Notes: generated from the sequence alone by a model not told the origin. Shown: positions 17,563 to 27,213, counted from the first letter of the stretch. The stretch is DNA of 47,247 bases from Betaproteobacteria bacterium HGW-Betaproteobacteria-4 (GCA_002840785.1 PHCH01000083.1:1-47247), one strand, 5' to 3'. Program-made: numbers and translations.

Positions 17563-18198
17563 ATGGACGACAAGCTGCCCATGGTGATGGATCACGAGCC
17601 ACGCCAGACCGTGCAGGACGTCGAAATCCGCATTCCTGGGCAGGATGAAAAGCCGTTTGCGCCGAAATTTGCCGCATCGCCGGCTGTGCGAACTGCCCCC
17701 AAGGCGGCGGAGACTCCGGTGGCGCCGCCCGCTGTCGTTGCAGAGCCGGCGGTCAAGCCGACTGCCCGCGTTGTCGAGGCCGTCAAGGACCCCAAGCCGG
17801 TTGAGAAGGCCGCCGAAAAGCCGGCCGGCAAGCCCGTAAAAGCGCCTGAAAAGCCGGCGGCCAAAATACCCGAAAAGCCAGCCGAGAAGCCTCGGGCCGA
17901 CGAAGCGAAACGCGCCGCGGCGATCCTGGCGGGGCAGACTCCGGACGCCAAGCCGGTCGCGAAGAATGGCGAATACCTGATCCTCATCGGCGCCTTTTCC
18001 AACGAGGCCAATGTCAGGAATCTGCGGAGCAAACTCAGCGAGCAGGGCATCAAGACCTTCAGCGAGCCGCTCGATACGCCGCAGGGCAAGAAAACCCGCG
18101 TCCGGGCCGGGCCGTTCGCGAATCGCGAGGCGGCCGACAAGGCGCTCGAGAAAATGAAGCGCATCGGCGTCAGCGGAGTCGTTGCGGCCAAGCCATGA
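17563..18198 (+). CDS. dedD: SPOR-domain protein, apparently lacking its membrane helix
   Basis: 211 residues. The C-terminal SPOR domain (about residues 137-211, from YLILIGAFSNEANVRNL to the end) binds denuded septal peptidoglycan. The middle is a Pro/Lys/Ala/Glu-rich linker. The position folC-X-cvpA-purF is that of DedD, which normally starts with a cationic cytoplasmic stub and one membrane helix. Here MDDKLPMVMDHEP goes straight into the linker, and LPMVMD looks like the end of such a helix. About 30 residues therefore seem to be lost in frame at about 17573. As written the protein could not reach the periplasm. Confidence 0.8.
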   Translation: MDDKLPMVMDHEPRQTVQDVEIRIPGQDEKPFAPKFAASPAVRTAPKAAETPVAPPAVVAEPAVKPTARVVEAVKDPKPVEKAAEKPAGKPVKAPEKPAAKIPEKPAEKPRADEAKRAAAILAGQTPDAKPVAKNGEYLILIGAFSNEANVRNLRSKLSEQGIKTFSEPLDTPQGKKTRVRAGPFANREAADKALEKMKRIGVSGVVAAKP

Positions 18199-18686
18199 CC
18201 GGTTTTGACTACGTCGTGATAGGGATTGTCAGCGTGTCGCTGCTGTTTGGCTTGTGGCGCGGGGTGGTTGGCGAGGTGATCGCCCTGGTGGCCTGGGGCG
18301 TCGGGATTTTTGCCGCGATTGAGTTTGGCGCCACTGTCGGGCACTCGGTTTTCGCCGGTTTGAGCGACCCGGCCTTGCGCACGCTGGCCGGTTGCGTGGT
18401 GATCTTTGTCGGCATCCTCGTCACGATGGCGGTGTTGAACATGGTGGTGCGCAGTATGGTCAAAGCCTTGGGCTTGTCTGTGTCGGACCGTCTGCTCGGC
18501 ATGCTCTTCGGTCTGGCGCGCGGGGTATTGGTGGTCATGGTGCTGGTCGGGCTGGGCGGCATGACTTCCGCGCCGATACAGCCGTGGTGGCGGAACGCGA
18601 TGTTGTCGGCGCCTCTGGAAACGGTCGTTTTGGCTGCCATGCCCTGGTTGCCGGACGATTTGGCAAAACGAATTCGATTTAGCTAG
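18195..18686 (+). CDS. cvpA: CvpA family membrane protein
   Basis: A 163-residue protein with four hydrophobic segments, starting MTGFDYVVIGIVSVSLLFGLWRG as in CvpA. CvpA is needed for colicin V production in E. coli and lies before purF in many proteobacteria; its molecular role is not settled. The ATG overlaps the upstream stop (ATGA); purF begins 12 bases after the stop. Confidence 0.93.
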   Translation: MTGFDYVVIGIVSVSLLFGLWRGVVGEVIALVAWGVGIFAAIEFGATVGHSVFAGLSDPALRTLAGCVVIFVGILVTMAVLNMVVRSMVKALGLSVSDRLLGMLFGLARGVLVVMVLVGLGGMTSAPIQPWWRNAMLSAPLETVVLAAMPWLPDDLAKRIRFS

Positions 18687-18698
18687 GCAGGAAAAACT

Positions 18699-20030
18699 AT
18701 GTGCGGGATTTTGGGTGTAATGGCGACAACGCCGGTCAATCAGCTGCTTTACGACGGCCTCATGGTGCTTCAGCACCGCGGCCAGGATGCAGCCGGGATC
18801 GCCACGGCGGAGAACAATACTTTTCACCTGCACAAGGGGGGCCTTGCCGGGTAATTGCGGTATCGGCCACGTCCGTTACCCGACGGCCGGTTCGGCTTAC
18901 AACTTTGCCGAGGCGCAACCGTTCTACGTCAATTCGCCGTTCGGCATCTGTCTCGGCCACAACGGCAACCTGACCAATGCCGAGCAGTTGAAGGGCGAGA
19001 TGTTCCGTCTCGACCGTCGGCACATCAACACCAATTCCGACTCCGAAGTTTTGCTCAACGTCCTGGCGCACGAGCTGCAGTCGGCTGCGCATGGCTACGA
19101 GCTCGACGTCGACGCCATCTTCCAGGCGGTTGGCGGCGTGCATCGCCGTTGCCGCGGCGCTTATGCCGTGGTCGTCCTGATCGCCGGTTATGGCCTGCTC
19201 GCCTTCCGCGACCCGCACGGCATCCGGCCGCTGGTCTATGGCCAGAACGAAACGCCGGAAGGCATGGAGTATCTCGTTTCGTCCGAGTCCGTCGCCCTCG
19301 ATACCCTGGGGTTCAAGATGGTGCGCGACATCGAGCCGGGCGAAGCGGTCTTCATCGATTTCAACTTCCAGTTCCACAGCCGCCAGTGCGCCCAGCAGCC
19401 GATGTACGCACCGTGCATCTTCGAATACGTCTATCTGGCCCGGCCGGATACCGTGATCGACGGCGTGTCGGTCTATGAAGCACGTCTGGCCATGGGCGAA
19501 CTGCTCGCCGAGAAGGTCAGGAAAACCATCCCGATCGAGGAAATCGACGTTGTCATCCCGATTCCCGATTCGAGCCGTCCGTCGGCCATGCAACTGGCGC
19601 AGGTGCTGAACATCCCGTTCCGCGAAGGTTTCGTCAAGAACCGCTATGTCGGCCGGACCTTCATCATGCCCGGGCAGGCCATGCGCAAGAAATCGGTGCG
19701 CCAGAAGCTCAACACGGTCGGCCAGGAGTTCAAGGGCAAGCGCGTGCTGCTGGTCGACGACTCCATCGTGCGCGGCACGACCAGTCACGAAATCGTCGAG
19801 ATGGCCCGCGCTGCCGGCGCGGTCAAAGTCTATTTTGCCTCGGCGGCGCCGCCGGTGCGCTTTCCGAACGTTTACGGCATCGACATGCCGACCCGCGCCG
19901 AACTGATCGCGACTGGCCGCATGCGGTCGAGAGCAAGCGGGGCGGCAAACCGGCCAAGAGCGATGACGACAGCGATGGCCGTTCGTCGCAGCAGATGGTG
20001 CTCGGGCTGTCGAATGGCGGGCAGGAATGA
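18699..20030 (+). pseudogene. purF: Amidophosphoribosyltransferase, broken at two points
   Basis: PurF commits PRPP to purine synthesis. The N-terminal nucleophile Cys is in MCGILGV (ATG 18699 after CAGGAAAAACT). Break one (about 18838): HLHKG is followed in another frame by [17 protein letters not shown], with about 15 family residues missing; the junction is the inverted repeat CAAGG-GGGG-CCTTG (18833-18846). Break two (about 19920): the frame ending [12 protein letters not shown] switches to a frame giving [15 protein letters not shown] and the stop at 20028-20030, with roughly 60 residues missing; the junction is the palindrome CCGCATGCGG (19917-19926). The PRPP motif [14 protein letters not shown] is intact. 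Two such losses in one essential gene argue for a sequence-level cause. Confidence 0.92.
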
Positions 20031-21211
20031 TGGCTGAAGTGCCGGATTACCGTCCAGAGACGCTGGCCGTTCGTGCCGGCCAGCAGCGCAGCCAGTTCGG
20101 CGAACATTCGGAGGCGCTCTACCTCACCTCCAGTTTCGTCTTCCCGAGCGCCGCAGCAGCAGCCAAGCGGTTTTCCGGCGAAGAGGAGGGCAACGTCTAC
20201 GCCCGCTTCACCAATCCGACCGTCACCATGTTCGAGGAACGCCTTGCCGCCCTTGAAGGCGCCGAGGATTGCGTCGCGACGGCGAGCGGCATGTCGGCGA
20301 TCATGGCCACCGTGCTGGCGCACCTCAAACAGGGTGACCACATCGTCGCTTCGAACAGCCTGTTTGGCGCTACGGTGCAGTTGTTCAACAACATCCTGTC
20401 GCGTACCGGCATCACGACCACCTTCGTGTCGCATACCGATCCGGCGGCGTGGGCAGCGGCGATCCGTCCGGAAACCAAGCTGTTTTTCCTCGAAACGCCG
20501 TCCAATCCGCTGACTGAAATCGCCGACATTCGCCAGTTGGCCGAAATCGCCCACGCCAAGGGCATCCTGGTCGCTGTCGACAACTGTTTCTGCACGCCCA
20601 TCCTGCAGCGTCCGCTCGACATGGGGGCCGATCTGGTCATCCACTCGGCGACCAAGTTCCTCGACGGACAGGGCCGGGTGCTCGGCGGTGCCGTTTGCGG
20701 CCCGAAAAAACTGACTGAAGAAGTCTTCAAATACCTGCGCACGGCGGGTCCGACGTTGTCGGCCTTCAACGCCTGGGTGCTGCTCAAGGGCCTTGAAACG
20801 CTGAAGCTGCGTGTTGAAGCGCAATCGGCCAATGCGGCGCAACTGGCTGCCTGGCTCGAAGCGCATCCGAAAGTGGCGCGCGTTTTCTACCCCGGTCTGC
20901 CCTCGCATCCGCAATACGAGCTGGCGAAAACCCAGCAGAAATCGGGCGGCGCCATCGTTGCCTTCGAGGTCAAGGGCGCCCGCGAACAAGCCTGGCAGGT
21001 CGTCGACAATTGCCGCCTGCTGTCCATTACCGCCAATCTCGGCGACACCAAAACCACCATTACCCATCCCGCCTCCACCACGCATGGCCGCATTTCCCCG
21101 GAAGCCCGGGCCGCGGCCGGCATCAGCGAAGGGCTGCTGCGCATCGCCGTCGGCCTCGAAGCGGTGGAGGATCTGCAGGCCGATCTCGAACGTGGCCTGA
21201 GCCAGATCTGA
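20027..21211 (+). CDS. metZ: O-succinylhomoserine sulfhydrylase
   Basis: A 394-residue PLP enzyme of the Cys/Met metabolism family. The PLP lysine is in [16 protein letters not shown], and [16 protein letters not shown] and [13 protein letters not shown] are family signatures. MetZ makes homocysteine directly from O-succinylhomoserine and sulfide. The ATG at 20027 overlaps the purF stop; ATG 20030 is an equal alternative. The purF-metZ pairing supports MetZ over MetB, but specificity cannot be proven from sequence. Confidence 0.92.
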   Translation: MMAEVPDYRPETLAVRAGQQRSQFGEHSEALYLTSSFVFPSAAAAAKRFSGEEEGNVYARFTNPTVTMFEERLAALEGAEDCVATASGMSAIMATVLAHLKQGDHIVASNSLFGATVQLFNNILSRTGITTTFVSHTDPAAWAAAIRPETKLFFLETPSNPLTEIADIRQLAEIAHAKGILVAVDNCFCTPILQRPLDMGADLVIHSATKFLDGQGRVLGGAVCGPKKLTEEVFKYLRTAGPTLSAFNAWVLLKGLETLKLRVEAQSANAAQLAAWLEAHPKVARVFYPGLPSHPQYELAKTQQKSGGAIVAFEVKGAREQAWQVVDNCRLLSITANLGDTKTTITHPASTTHGRISPEARAAAGISEGLLRIAVGLEAVEDLQADLERGLSQI

Positions 21212-21255
21212 TCGTCTGAACTTTTACGCGCCGCCAGCGAGGGGGCGCAACCGCC

Positions 21256-21327
21256 GGATCAGGGCGTTTTTTTCGGTTAACCGGGTTTGCTACGGTCAAC
21301 CGGAAAAAATGCCCAAAAATGAAATCC
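21256..21327. repeat. Inverted pair of the dispersed repeat, forming a long hairpin (copies 3 and 4)
   Basis: The left half reads GGATCAGGGCG, T-run, CGGTTAACCGGG (21256-21284). The right half reads GCTACGGTCAACCGG, A-run, TGCCCA, TGAAATCC (21289-21327). The arms pair over about 20 positions: GGGC..TTTTTT..CGGTT.ACC against GGT.AACCG..AAAAAA..GCCC. It sits between metZ and rhlE and could end transcription in either direction. Confidence 0.8.
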
Positions 21328-21397
21328 GGTTTCTCCTGACCCTCGCTGTCTCGTCGCTCCCCGGCCTTGTTTGGTCGGGCTTTATCCAAGGATTCCC

Positions 21398-22669
21398 ATG
21401 CTTTTCTCCGATCTCGGCCTCAAGGCCGAACTCCTGCGCGCCGTTGCCGATCAAGGTTACGACACGCCGACCCCCATTCAACAGCAGGCGATTCCGGCCG
21501 TCATGACCGGCCGCGACCTGATGGCCACGGCCCAGACCGGCACCGGCAAGACGGCCGGTTTCACGCTGCCCATCCTGCACCGCCTGTTTAGTGGCGAGCG
21601 CCTGGCCCGTGTTACCAAGGCGCCGCGCGTGCTGGTCCTGACGCCGACCCGCGAACTGGCCATCCAGGTCGAGGAAAGCGTGCGCACCTACGGCAAGCAT
21701 CTGCCGGTTTCTTCGCTGGCCGTCTTCGGTGGCGTCGGCATCAATCCACAGATCGCCAACCTGCGTCGTGGTGTCGACGTTCTGGTCGCGACACCGGGAC
21801 GCCTGCTTGATCACGTCCAGCAGCGCACGGTCGACCTCTCCAAAGTCGAAATTTTCGTCCTCGACGAAGCCGACCGCATGCTCGACATGGGCTTCATCCG
21901 CGACATCCGCAAGATCATCGCCCTGCTGCCCAAGCAACGCCAGAACCTCATGTTCTCGGCCACCTTCTCGCCGGATATTCGTGAACTGGCCTCCGGCCTG
22001 CTGCACAATCCCGCCTCGGTCGACGTCGCGGCACGTAACACGGCGGCCGAAACGGTCACCCAGCGCGTCATCGAAACCAACCGCGACCAGAAAAAAGAGC
22101 TGCTCTGCCATCTCTTTGAAACGCGCGGCTGGAACCAGGTGCTGGTATTCGCCCGGACCAAGCATGGCGCCGATGCACTGGCCAAGACGCTGGACAAGGC
22201 TGGCATCAAGTCGGCCGCCATTCATGGCGACAAGTCGCAAGGTGCTCGCACTCGCGCCCTGACCGATTTCAAGGACGGCAAGCTGGTGGCGCTGGTCGCC
22301 ACCGACATCGCGGCGCGCGGCATCGATATCGATGCGCTGCCCTACGTCATCAACTACGAACTGCCCAATGTCGCCGAAGACTACGTGCACCGCATCGGCC
22401 GTACCGGCCGGGCCGGCATGGAAGGCGAGGCTCTTTCGCTGGTCAGCCATGACGAGCGCGGCAGCCTGCGCGATATCGAACGCCTGATCAAGCGTGATCT
22501 TGAGCGCATCGTCGTTCCCGGCTTCGAGCCATCGGCCATCGCGCCACCGAAGCCCGTGCAGCCGCCGCGCGGCGCGCGCAAGCCGCAACCCGGCCGGCCG
22601 CAGGGGCAAAAATCGGCACAAAACCCGAGTCGACCGCAGCAGCACCATAGCGGCAACCGGCATCGCTGA
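21398..22669 (+). CDS. rhlE: DEAD-box RNA helicase, RhlE type
   Basis: A 423-residue ATP-dependent RNA helicase. Motifs in order: Q motif ([10 protein letters not shown]), I (AQTGTGKT), Ia (PTRELA), II ([13 protein letters not shown]), III (FSATF), V ([11 protein letters not shown]) and VI ([12 protein letters not shown]), then a basic Pro/Gln-rich tail. The ATG at 21398 follows AAGGATTCCC and gives MLFSDLGL, the usual RhlE start; the frame is open further upstream but without a better start. Confidence 0.93.
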   Translation: MLFSDLGLKAELLRAVADQGYDTPTPIQQQAIPAVMTGRDLMATAQTGTGKTAGFTLPILHRLFSGERLARVTKAPRVLVLTPTRELAIQVEESVRTYGKHLPVSSLAVFGGVGINPQIANLRRGVDVLVATPGRLLDHVQQRTVDLSKVEIFVLDEADRMLDMGFIRDIRKIIALLPKQRQNLMFSATFSPDIRELASGLLHNPASVDVAARNTAAETVTQRVIETNRDQKKELLCHLFETRGWNQVLVFARTKHGADALAKTLDKAGIKSAAIHGDKSQGARTRALTDFKDGKLVALVATDIAARGIDIDALPYVINYELPNVAEDYVHRIGRTGRAGMEGEALSLVSHDERGSLRDIERLIKRDLERIVVPGFEPSAIAPPKPVQPPRGARKPQPGRPQGQKSAQNPSRPQQHHSGNRHR

Positions 22670-22793
22670 TTTCAGTCGCCTCTGAGGTTTGGGGCAACTG
22701 ACTTGTCGGGGGGTGAAAAAACGTCTACTGTGGAAACTTACGCTGTAACTTCATATTGTTAACGCAGTTTCTTAAGGTGTTTTGGAGGTCGGG
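22670..22793 (+). promoter_or_regulatory. Leader of the msh locus
   Basis: 124 bases between rhlE and mshE, A+T-richer than the flanks. It should hold the main promoter of the pilus locus, but no convincing sigma-70 or sigma-54 element was found. GGAGG at about 22785 is the mshE ribosome-binding site. Confidence 0.4.
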
Positions 22794-24503
22794 ATGCCCC
22801 CCCCGCAAAAAGTCCGGCTCGGTGACCTGCTGATTCAGCACGGTTTGCTGACCGATGAACAGCTGAAGATTGCGCTCGATGAGCAAAAACGCACGGGGCG
22901 CAAGCTTGGACGCGTTTTTGTCGAGAGTGGTTTCGTCACCGAGGAAGGCATCTCCCAGGCGCTGGCCCGGCAGTTGCAGATTCCCTTTGTCGACCTCAAG
23001 AATTTCACGCCCAAGCCGGAACTGATCAAACTGTTACCGGAAGCCCCGGCCCGGCGTTTCCGGGCCATGGTGCTCGACCAATTACCCGACGGCCGCCTGC
23101 AGATCGGCCTCTCGGATCCGACCGACCTCCAGGCCTATGACGAAATCAGCCGCCTGGTCAAACGCGAGATCGACCTTGCCGTCGTTGCCGAAAGCCAGTT
23201 GCTGGCCATGGTCGACCGCGTCTATCACCGTGGCGAGCAGATCACCGGCCTGGCCAAGGAACTTACGGCCGAACTGGGCGACATCCCCATTGAATTCGGC
23301 GACCTGCTCGGCCTCAATCCGGGCGCCGAGGATGCGCCGGTCGTCAAGCTGCTGCAAACGGTGTTCGAGGAAGCGATGCGCCTGCGCGCTTCCGACATCC
23401 ACTTCGAACCGCAGGACAAGTCGCTGCGCATCCGTTTTCGTATCGACGGCGTGCTGCACATCCAGACCGAGGCCGACGGCAAGGTTTCATCGGCCGTCGC
23501 CCTGCGTCTCAAGTTGATGTCGGGGCTGGATATTTCCGAAAAGCGCCTGCCGCAGGATGGTCGTTTCAACATCAAGGTGCGCGGCAATCCGGTCGACGTC
23601 CGGATCTCGACCTTGCCCACCCAGTATGGCGAATCGGTCGTCATGCGGCTGCTCGCCCAGAACACCGGCCTGCTCGAACTGGACAGGATTGGCATGCCGG
23701 AGCGCGTCCTCGATCGCCTGCGCCACGCCCTCAAGCGGCCGAGCGGCATGGTGCTCGTCACCGGCCCGACCGGTTCCGGCAAGACGACGACGCTCTACGC
23801 CGCGCTCAACGAACTGAACAGCCCGGAAAAGAAGGTCATTACCGTTGAAGATCCGGTCGAATACCGGCTAGGTGGCCTCAACCAGGTGCAGGTGCACGAA
23901 AAGATCGACCTTTCCTTCTCGCGCGTGCTGCGCACTGTGCTGCGTCAGGACCCGGACATCGTGCTGATCGGCGAAATGCGCGACCAGGAAACGGCCGAAA
24001 TCGGCATGCGCGCCGCCATGACAGGCCACCTCGTGCTGTCCACGCTGCACACCAACGACGCCGTATCGACGCCGATCCGCCTGCTCGACATGGGCGTGCC
24101 GCGCTACATGGTGGCACTGTCGGTCCATATGGTCATCGCCCAGCGTCTGGTCCGGCTCATCTGCAGCAACTGCCGCGAAGCCTATCCCCTGACGCCGAAC
24201 GAGCATGAATGGCTGCGTTACGAGCTGGGCAGCGCTGTCAATGACCACACCTACCATCACGGCCGCGGCTGCACGCATTGTGCCAACACGGGCTTCCAGG
24301 GGCGAAGCGGGGTCTATGAATTCCTCGAGATGAGCGACACGGTGGTCGAGGCGATTAACCACGAAGACCCCGGTGAATTCATGCGTGTCGCCCGCCAGCA
24401 GATGGCCGGCGAAACCCTGCGCCGCGATGCCGTCCGTCTGGTCCTGGCTGGCCGCACCACGGTTTCCGAAGCCATGCGCATCAGCAACCAGTTCGAGGAA
24501 TAA
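22794..24503 (+). CDS. mshE: MSHA pilus assembly ATPase
   Basis: A 569-residue GspE/PilB-family ATPase. The N-terminus has two MshEN motifs, RLGDLLIQHGLLTDEQLKIA and KLGRVFVESGFVTEEGISQA, the pattern that binds cyclic di-GMP in Vibrio MshE. The motor has Walker A GPTGSGKTTTL, the Asp box, Walker B VLIGEMRDQETAEI, the His box STLHTNDA and a zinc tetracysteine (CSNCREAY, CTHCANTG). ATG 22794 is favoured because GGAGG lies 5-9 bases before it; the frame is open to TTG 22782. It powers pilin polymerisation at the inner membrane, probably under c-di-GMP control. mshG begins six bases after the stop. Confidence 0.95.
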   Translation: MPPPQKVRLGDLLIQHGLLTDEQLKIALDEQKRTGRKLGRVFVESGFVTEEGISQALARQLQIPFVDLKNFTPKPELIKLLPEAPARRFRAMVLDQLPDGRLQIGLSDPTDLQAYDEISRLVKREIDLAVVAESQLLAMVDRVYHRGEQITGLAKELTAELGDIPIEFGDLLGLNPGAEDAPVVKLLQTVFEEAMRLRASDIHFEPQDKSLRIRFRIDGVLHIQTEADGKVSSAVALRLKLMSGLDISEKRLPQDGRFNIKVRGNPVDVRISTLPTQYGESVVMRLLAQNTGLLELDRIGMPERVLDRLRHALKRPSGMVLVTGPTGSGKTTTLYAALNELNSPEKKVITVEDPVEYRLGGLNQVQVHEKIDLSFSRVLRTVLRQDPDIVLIGEMRDQETAEIGMRAAMTGHLVLSTLHTNDAVSTPIRLLDMGVPRYMVALSVHMVIAQRLVRLICSNCREAYPLTPNEHEWLRYELGSAVNDHTYHHGRGCTHCANTGFQGRSGVYEFLEMSDTVVEAINHEDPGEFMRVARQQMAGETLRRDAVRLVLAGRTTVSEAMRISNQFEE

Positions 24504-24509
24504 GCCGGC

Positions 24510-25731
24510 GTGGCCAACTTTGCCTACAAGGGACGGGACGGCGGCGGCAAGCGAGGGCGTGCTCGAAGGCGCCAGCTCGGGCGGTGTTGCCGACGTGCTG
24601 CTCGGGCGCGGCATCACGCCGGTTTCGATCCAGGAAACAAAAGCCGCGGCAAAGAGCGCCGGCGATGGCGGCTTCGATTTGTTCAAACCAAAGGTCGAGC
24701 ACGTCGATATCCTGCTTTTCTCGCGGCAGATCCACACCTTGTTGAAATCCGGCGTGCCGATCATGCGCGCCCTGAACGGCCTGCAGGAGTCGGCAACCAA
24801 TCCGTCGATGAAGGAAGTGATCCGCGATGTGCGCGAAAGCCTCGAGGCTGGCCGCGAACTATCGGTCTCTCTGGCGCGCCACCCCAAGGTGTTCAACCCG
24901 TTCTACATTTCCATGGTCCGGGTCGGCGAGGCAACCGGCCTGCTCGACGAAATCTTCCTGCGCCTGTTCGATCACCTCGAGTTCGAGCGTTTCATGCGCG
25001 AACAGGTCAAGTCGGCCCTGCGCTATCCGATGTTTGTCGTCATGGCCATGGCGGCAGCCATTGTCGTCGTCAATATCTTCGTCATCCCGGCTTTCGCCAA
25101 GGTGTTCGAGGGCTTTGGTGCCGAGTTGCCGCTCATGACGCAAATACTGCTCGGTTTCTCCAATTTCATGGTTGCCTGGTGGCCAGCCATGCTCGTCGGC
25201 ACCATCGCCGCCATCTTTGTGTTTCGCGCCTGGGTGGGCACGACGGCGGGACGCATGCAATGGGAGTCGCTCGTGCTGCGCTTCCCGATTGCCGGCAAGA
25301 TCGTCCGCAAGGCGGCGATGGCGCGCTTCGCCCGCAGCTTCGCGCTTGGCATGCGCAGCGGCGTGCCGGTCATGCAGGCGCTGACCAATTCATCGCAAAC
25401 CGTCGATAACAGCTACATCGCCGCCAAGATCGAAGGCATGCGCGATACCGTCGAACGCGGCGAAAGCGTCGTCCGTTCGGCCATCGCCTCGGGCTTCTTC
25501 TCGCCGGTGGTGCTCCAGATGATCTCGGTCGGCGAGGAATCCGGGGCGCTTGACGACATGCTCGAAGAAGTCGGCCAGATGTACCAGCGCGAAGTCGAAT
25601 ATGAACTGAAAACCCTCGGCCAGCAGATCGAGCCGATTCTCATCGTTTGTTTGGGCGCGCTGGTGCTGGTGCTGGCGCTCGGCATCTTCCTGCCGATGTG
25701 GGACCTCGGCAAGGTCGCCATCAAGCGCTGA
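24510..25731 (+). pseudogene. mshG: MSHA inner-membrane platform protein, frameshift near the start
   Basis: GspF/PilC-family platform protein with two T2SF domains, each a helical bundle with a membrane helix (IVVVNIFVIPAFAKVFEGFG and ALVLVLALGIFLPMWDLGKV). The start is GTG 24510, MANFAYKGRDGGGK. At about 24552 the frame changes and continues EGVLEGASSGGVADVLLGRG. Only a few bases (perhaps five, family consensus LVEG) seem lost, so this is the smallest of the breaks. The rest is full length (about 406 residues). It should sit between MshE and the pilins. Confidence 0.9.
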
Positions 25732-25738
25732 TGCGGTC

Positions 25739-26167
25739 ATGCGGCGCTACTACGAATTCGCGCTTGCTGTCGTCCTGATCAGCGTCCTCGCCTTGGTGCT
25801 CTTGAAGGCGCTGGGGCGGACGAGCAATGAAATGGAAGAGGCCGGGTTGCAGTCTGAAGTGTCGGCGATACGCATCGGCTTGATGGAGGTGGTGGCGCAC
25901 CGCGAAACGTTTGGCGGCAGTTTGCCGAAGAGTGACAACCCGCTCGACTGGGTTGCCAGTCGGCCGGCAAACTACTTGGGGGAAGTGGACGGCGTGCCGG
26001 ACAGTGAGGTTGTCTGGTATTTCGACCGCAGGGCGAAGGAGTTGGTTTACCGTTTTCGCGACGGACATCGGGCCCGGTTCAGGCTCAGTCGCGATAGCAA
26101 TATCGAGAGCCAGAGGGCTGTTGTGGCAGGGGTCGGGTTGTTGCGACTTGAAGATCAACGAGAATAA
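25739..26167 (+). CDS. mshF: MshF-like pilus locus protein
   Basis: A 142-residue protein with one N-terminal membrane helix (YYEFALAVVLISVLALVLLKAL), then a helix with many charged residues and a small C-terminal domain. It lacks a prepilin GFTLIE site but has the general plan of the minor, poorly understood MshF, and it occupies the mshF position between mshG and the pilin genes. ATG 25739 follows mshG by seven bases. Confidence 0.7.
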   Translation: MRRYYEFALAVVLISVLALVLLKALGRTSNEMEEAGLQSEVSAIRIGLMEVVAHRETFGGSLPKSDNPLDWVASRPANYLGEVDGVPDSEVVWYFDRRAKELVYRFRDGHRARFRLSRDSNIESQRAVVAGVGLLRLEDQRE

Positions 26168-26188
26168 GTGTTGAGAAGGAAAGTGAAT

Positions 26189-26791
26189 ATGTCTAAAGTA
26201 ATAAAACTTCTACCCGTTAATGACGACATGAACCGTAAATCCACGCCCAGGCAAGGCCAGTTCGGCTTCACGCTGATCGAGCTGATTGTCGTCGTCATCA
26301 TCCTTGGCATCCTGGCGGCGGTTGCCTTGCCGCGTTTCGTCAATTTGCAGCGCGATGCCCGCATCGCCAAGCTGCAGGCCGCTCGGGGCAGCGTCTCGGC
26401 TGCCTCGGCACTGGTTCATGCCACGGCGTTTTCGCGGGCCGGCATCGCCGATACGGCGCCTTGCGCCGGCGGCGGCACGGCGGATAACGCGACCGGGGCA
26501 ACCGGCACCGTGTGTACCGAAAGCGGCCTCATCAACATGGTCTACGCCTACCCGGCGGTGACGGCGATCGGCACGGCCGGCGTCCTTTCCATGGCCGGCC
26601 TGACCGGCGTTTTCAATCCGACCGCCGCGCAACTGCAGGCTGAGGGATATACCTATGACGTCGCCGGCGGTGTCGCCACCTTTGGCGTCCTCGGCGCAAC
26701 AACGGCAGCGACCTGTTTCTTTACCTATACCCAACCGACGGCGCCGAATACAGCGGCAACGATCAGTGGGCTGACTACGACCGGATGTTGA
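26189..26791 (+). CDS. MSHA-type prepilin (MshB/MshA-like)
   Basis: About 200 residues. Type IV prepilin with leader [19 protein letters not shown]...GQFG followed by [20 protein letters not shown]; Glu5 of the mature protein is present. The leader is long if ATG 26189 (after GAAGGAAAG) is used; ATG 26228 is a shorter alternative. The globular part has Cys residues ([17 protein letters not shown] and a near-terminal Cys) that could close a C-terminal disulfide loop. It is the first of two tandem pilin genes, 22 bases after mshF. Whether it is the major pilin or the MshB-type minor pilin cannot be decided. Confidence 0.85.
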   Translation: MSKVIKLLPVNDDMNRKSTPRQGQFGFTLIELIVVVIILGILAAVALPRFVNLQRDARIAKLQAARGSVSAASALVHATAFSRAGIADTAPCAGGGTADNATGATGTVCTESGLINMVYAYPAVTAIGTAGVLSMAGLTGVFNPTAAQLQAEGYTYDVAGGVATFGVLGATTAATCFFTYTQPTAPNTAATISGLTTTGC

Positions 26792-26815
26792 TTTTTTAAT
26801 TTTTAGGAGTTGGTG

Positions 26816-27090
26816 ATGAAAGCTATGCAAAAAGGTTTTACCCTGATCGAACTGGTGGTCGTGATTCTGGTTGTGCGGCGAAGAATAATGTTGTCACGGC
26901 GAACAAGTGCATCGCAGTCGATAACTGCGATGACACCGGTTCCATTATGCAGGGGGGGCTGCCGACCGGTTACAGCGTTACCGCTGCAGCGATTGCTGGC
27001 AACGGGACGAACGTGAGCTGCACGCTGGTGCTCACTGGCTATACGCCGACCGGGCCGACGACCTTTAGCGGCATTGGTGCTGGGCAGTAA
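26816..27090 (+). pseudogene. mshA: MSHA-type prepilin with a central loss
   Basis: The start MKAMQKGFTLIELVVVIL (ATG 26816, after TTTTTAGGAGTTGGTG) is a classic prepilin with a six-residue leader ending in Gly. At about 26870 the frame breaks. In the frame that ends at TAA 27088-27090 the C-terminal half of a pilin is found: AAKNNVVTANKCIAVDNC, SIMQGGLPTGYSV and SCTLVLTGYTP, with a Cys pair suited to a disulfide loop. About 40 residues (rest of the membrane helix and the alpha-1 spine) are missing. Strong terminators follow directly, as expected for a highly expressed major pilin gene, hence the mshA call. Confidence 0.82.
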
Positions 27091-27102
27091 TGCAGCGACG
27101 TA

Positions 27103-27125
27103 AAAGAGGCGATCCTCTTTATCGT
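27103..27125 (+). terminator. Terminator after the second pilin gene
   Basis: Perfect 7-bp stem AAAGAGG (27103-27109) and CCTCTTT (27114-27120), tetraloop CGAT, followed by ATCGTTGTTT. It is the first of two in-series hairpins. Confidence 0.75.
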
Positions 27126-27181
27126 TGTTTCGTGAATTAGTCAGGTCGCCGTCAATGCGGCCTGCGGTCTGCGAATCAGCT

Positions 27182-27213
27182 GAAAACCCGCCCAGTGGCG
27201 GGTTTTCGTCTTT
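27182..27213 (+). terminator. Second, stronger terminator before mshC
   Basis: Perfect 11-bp stem GAAAACCCGCC (27182-27192) and GGCGGGTTTTC (27197-27207) with loop CAGT, then GTCTTT. It abuts the mshC coding region with no room for a promoter or ribosome-binding site. Confidence 0.9.

Noticed and set aside
3508..20030. Programmed frameshifting as explanation for broken leuC, asd and purF
   Set aside because: Conserved residues are missing at each junction, not just displaced, and no slippery heptamer with downstream structure is seen.
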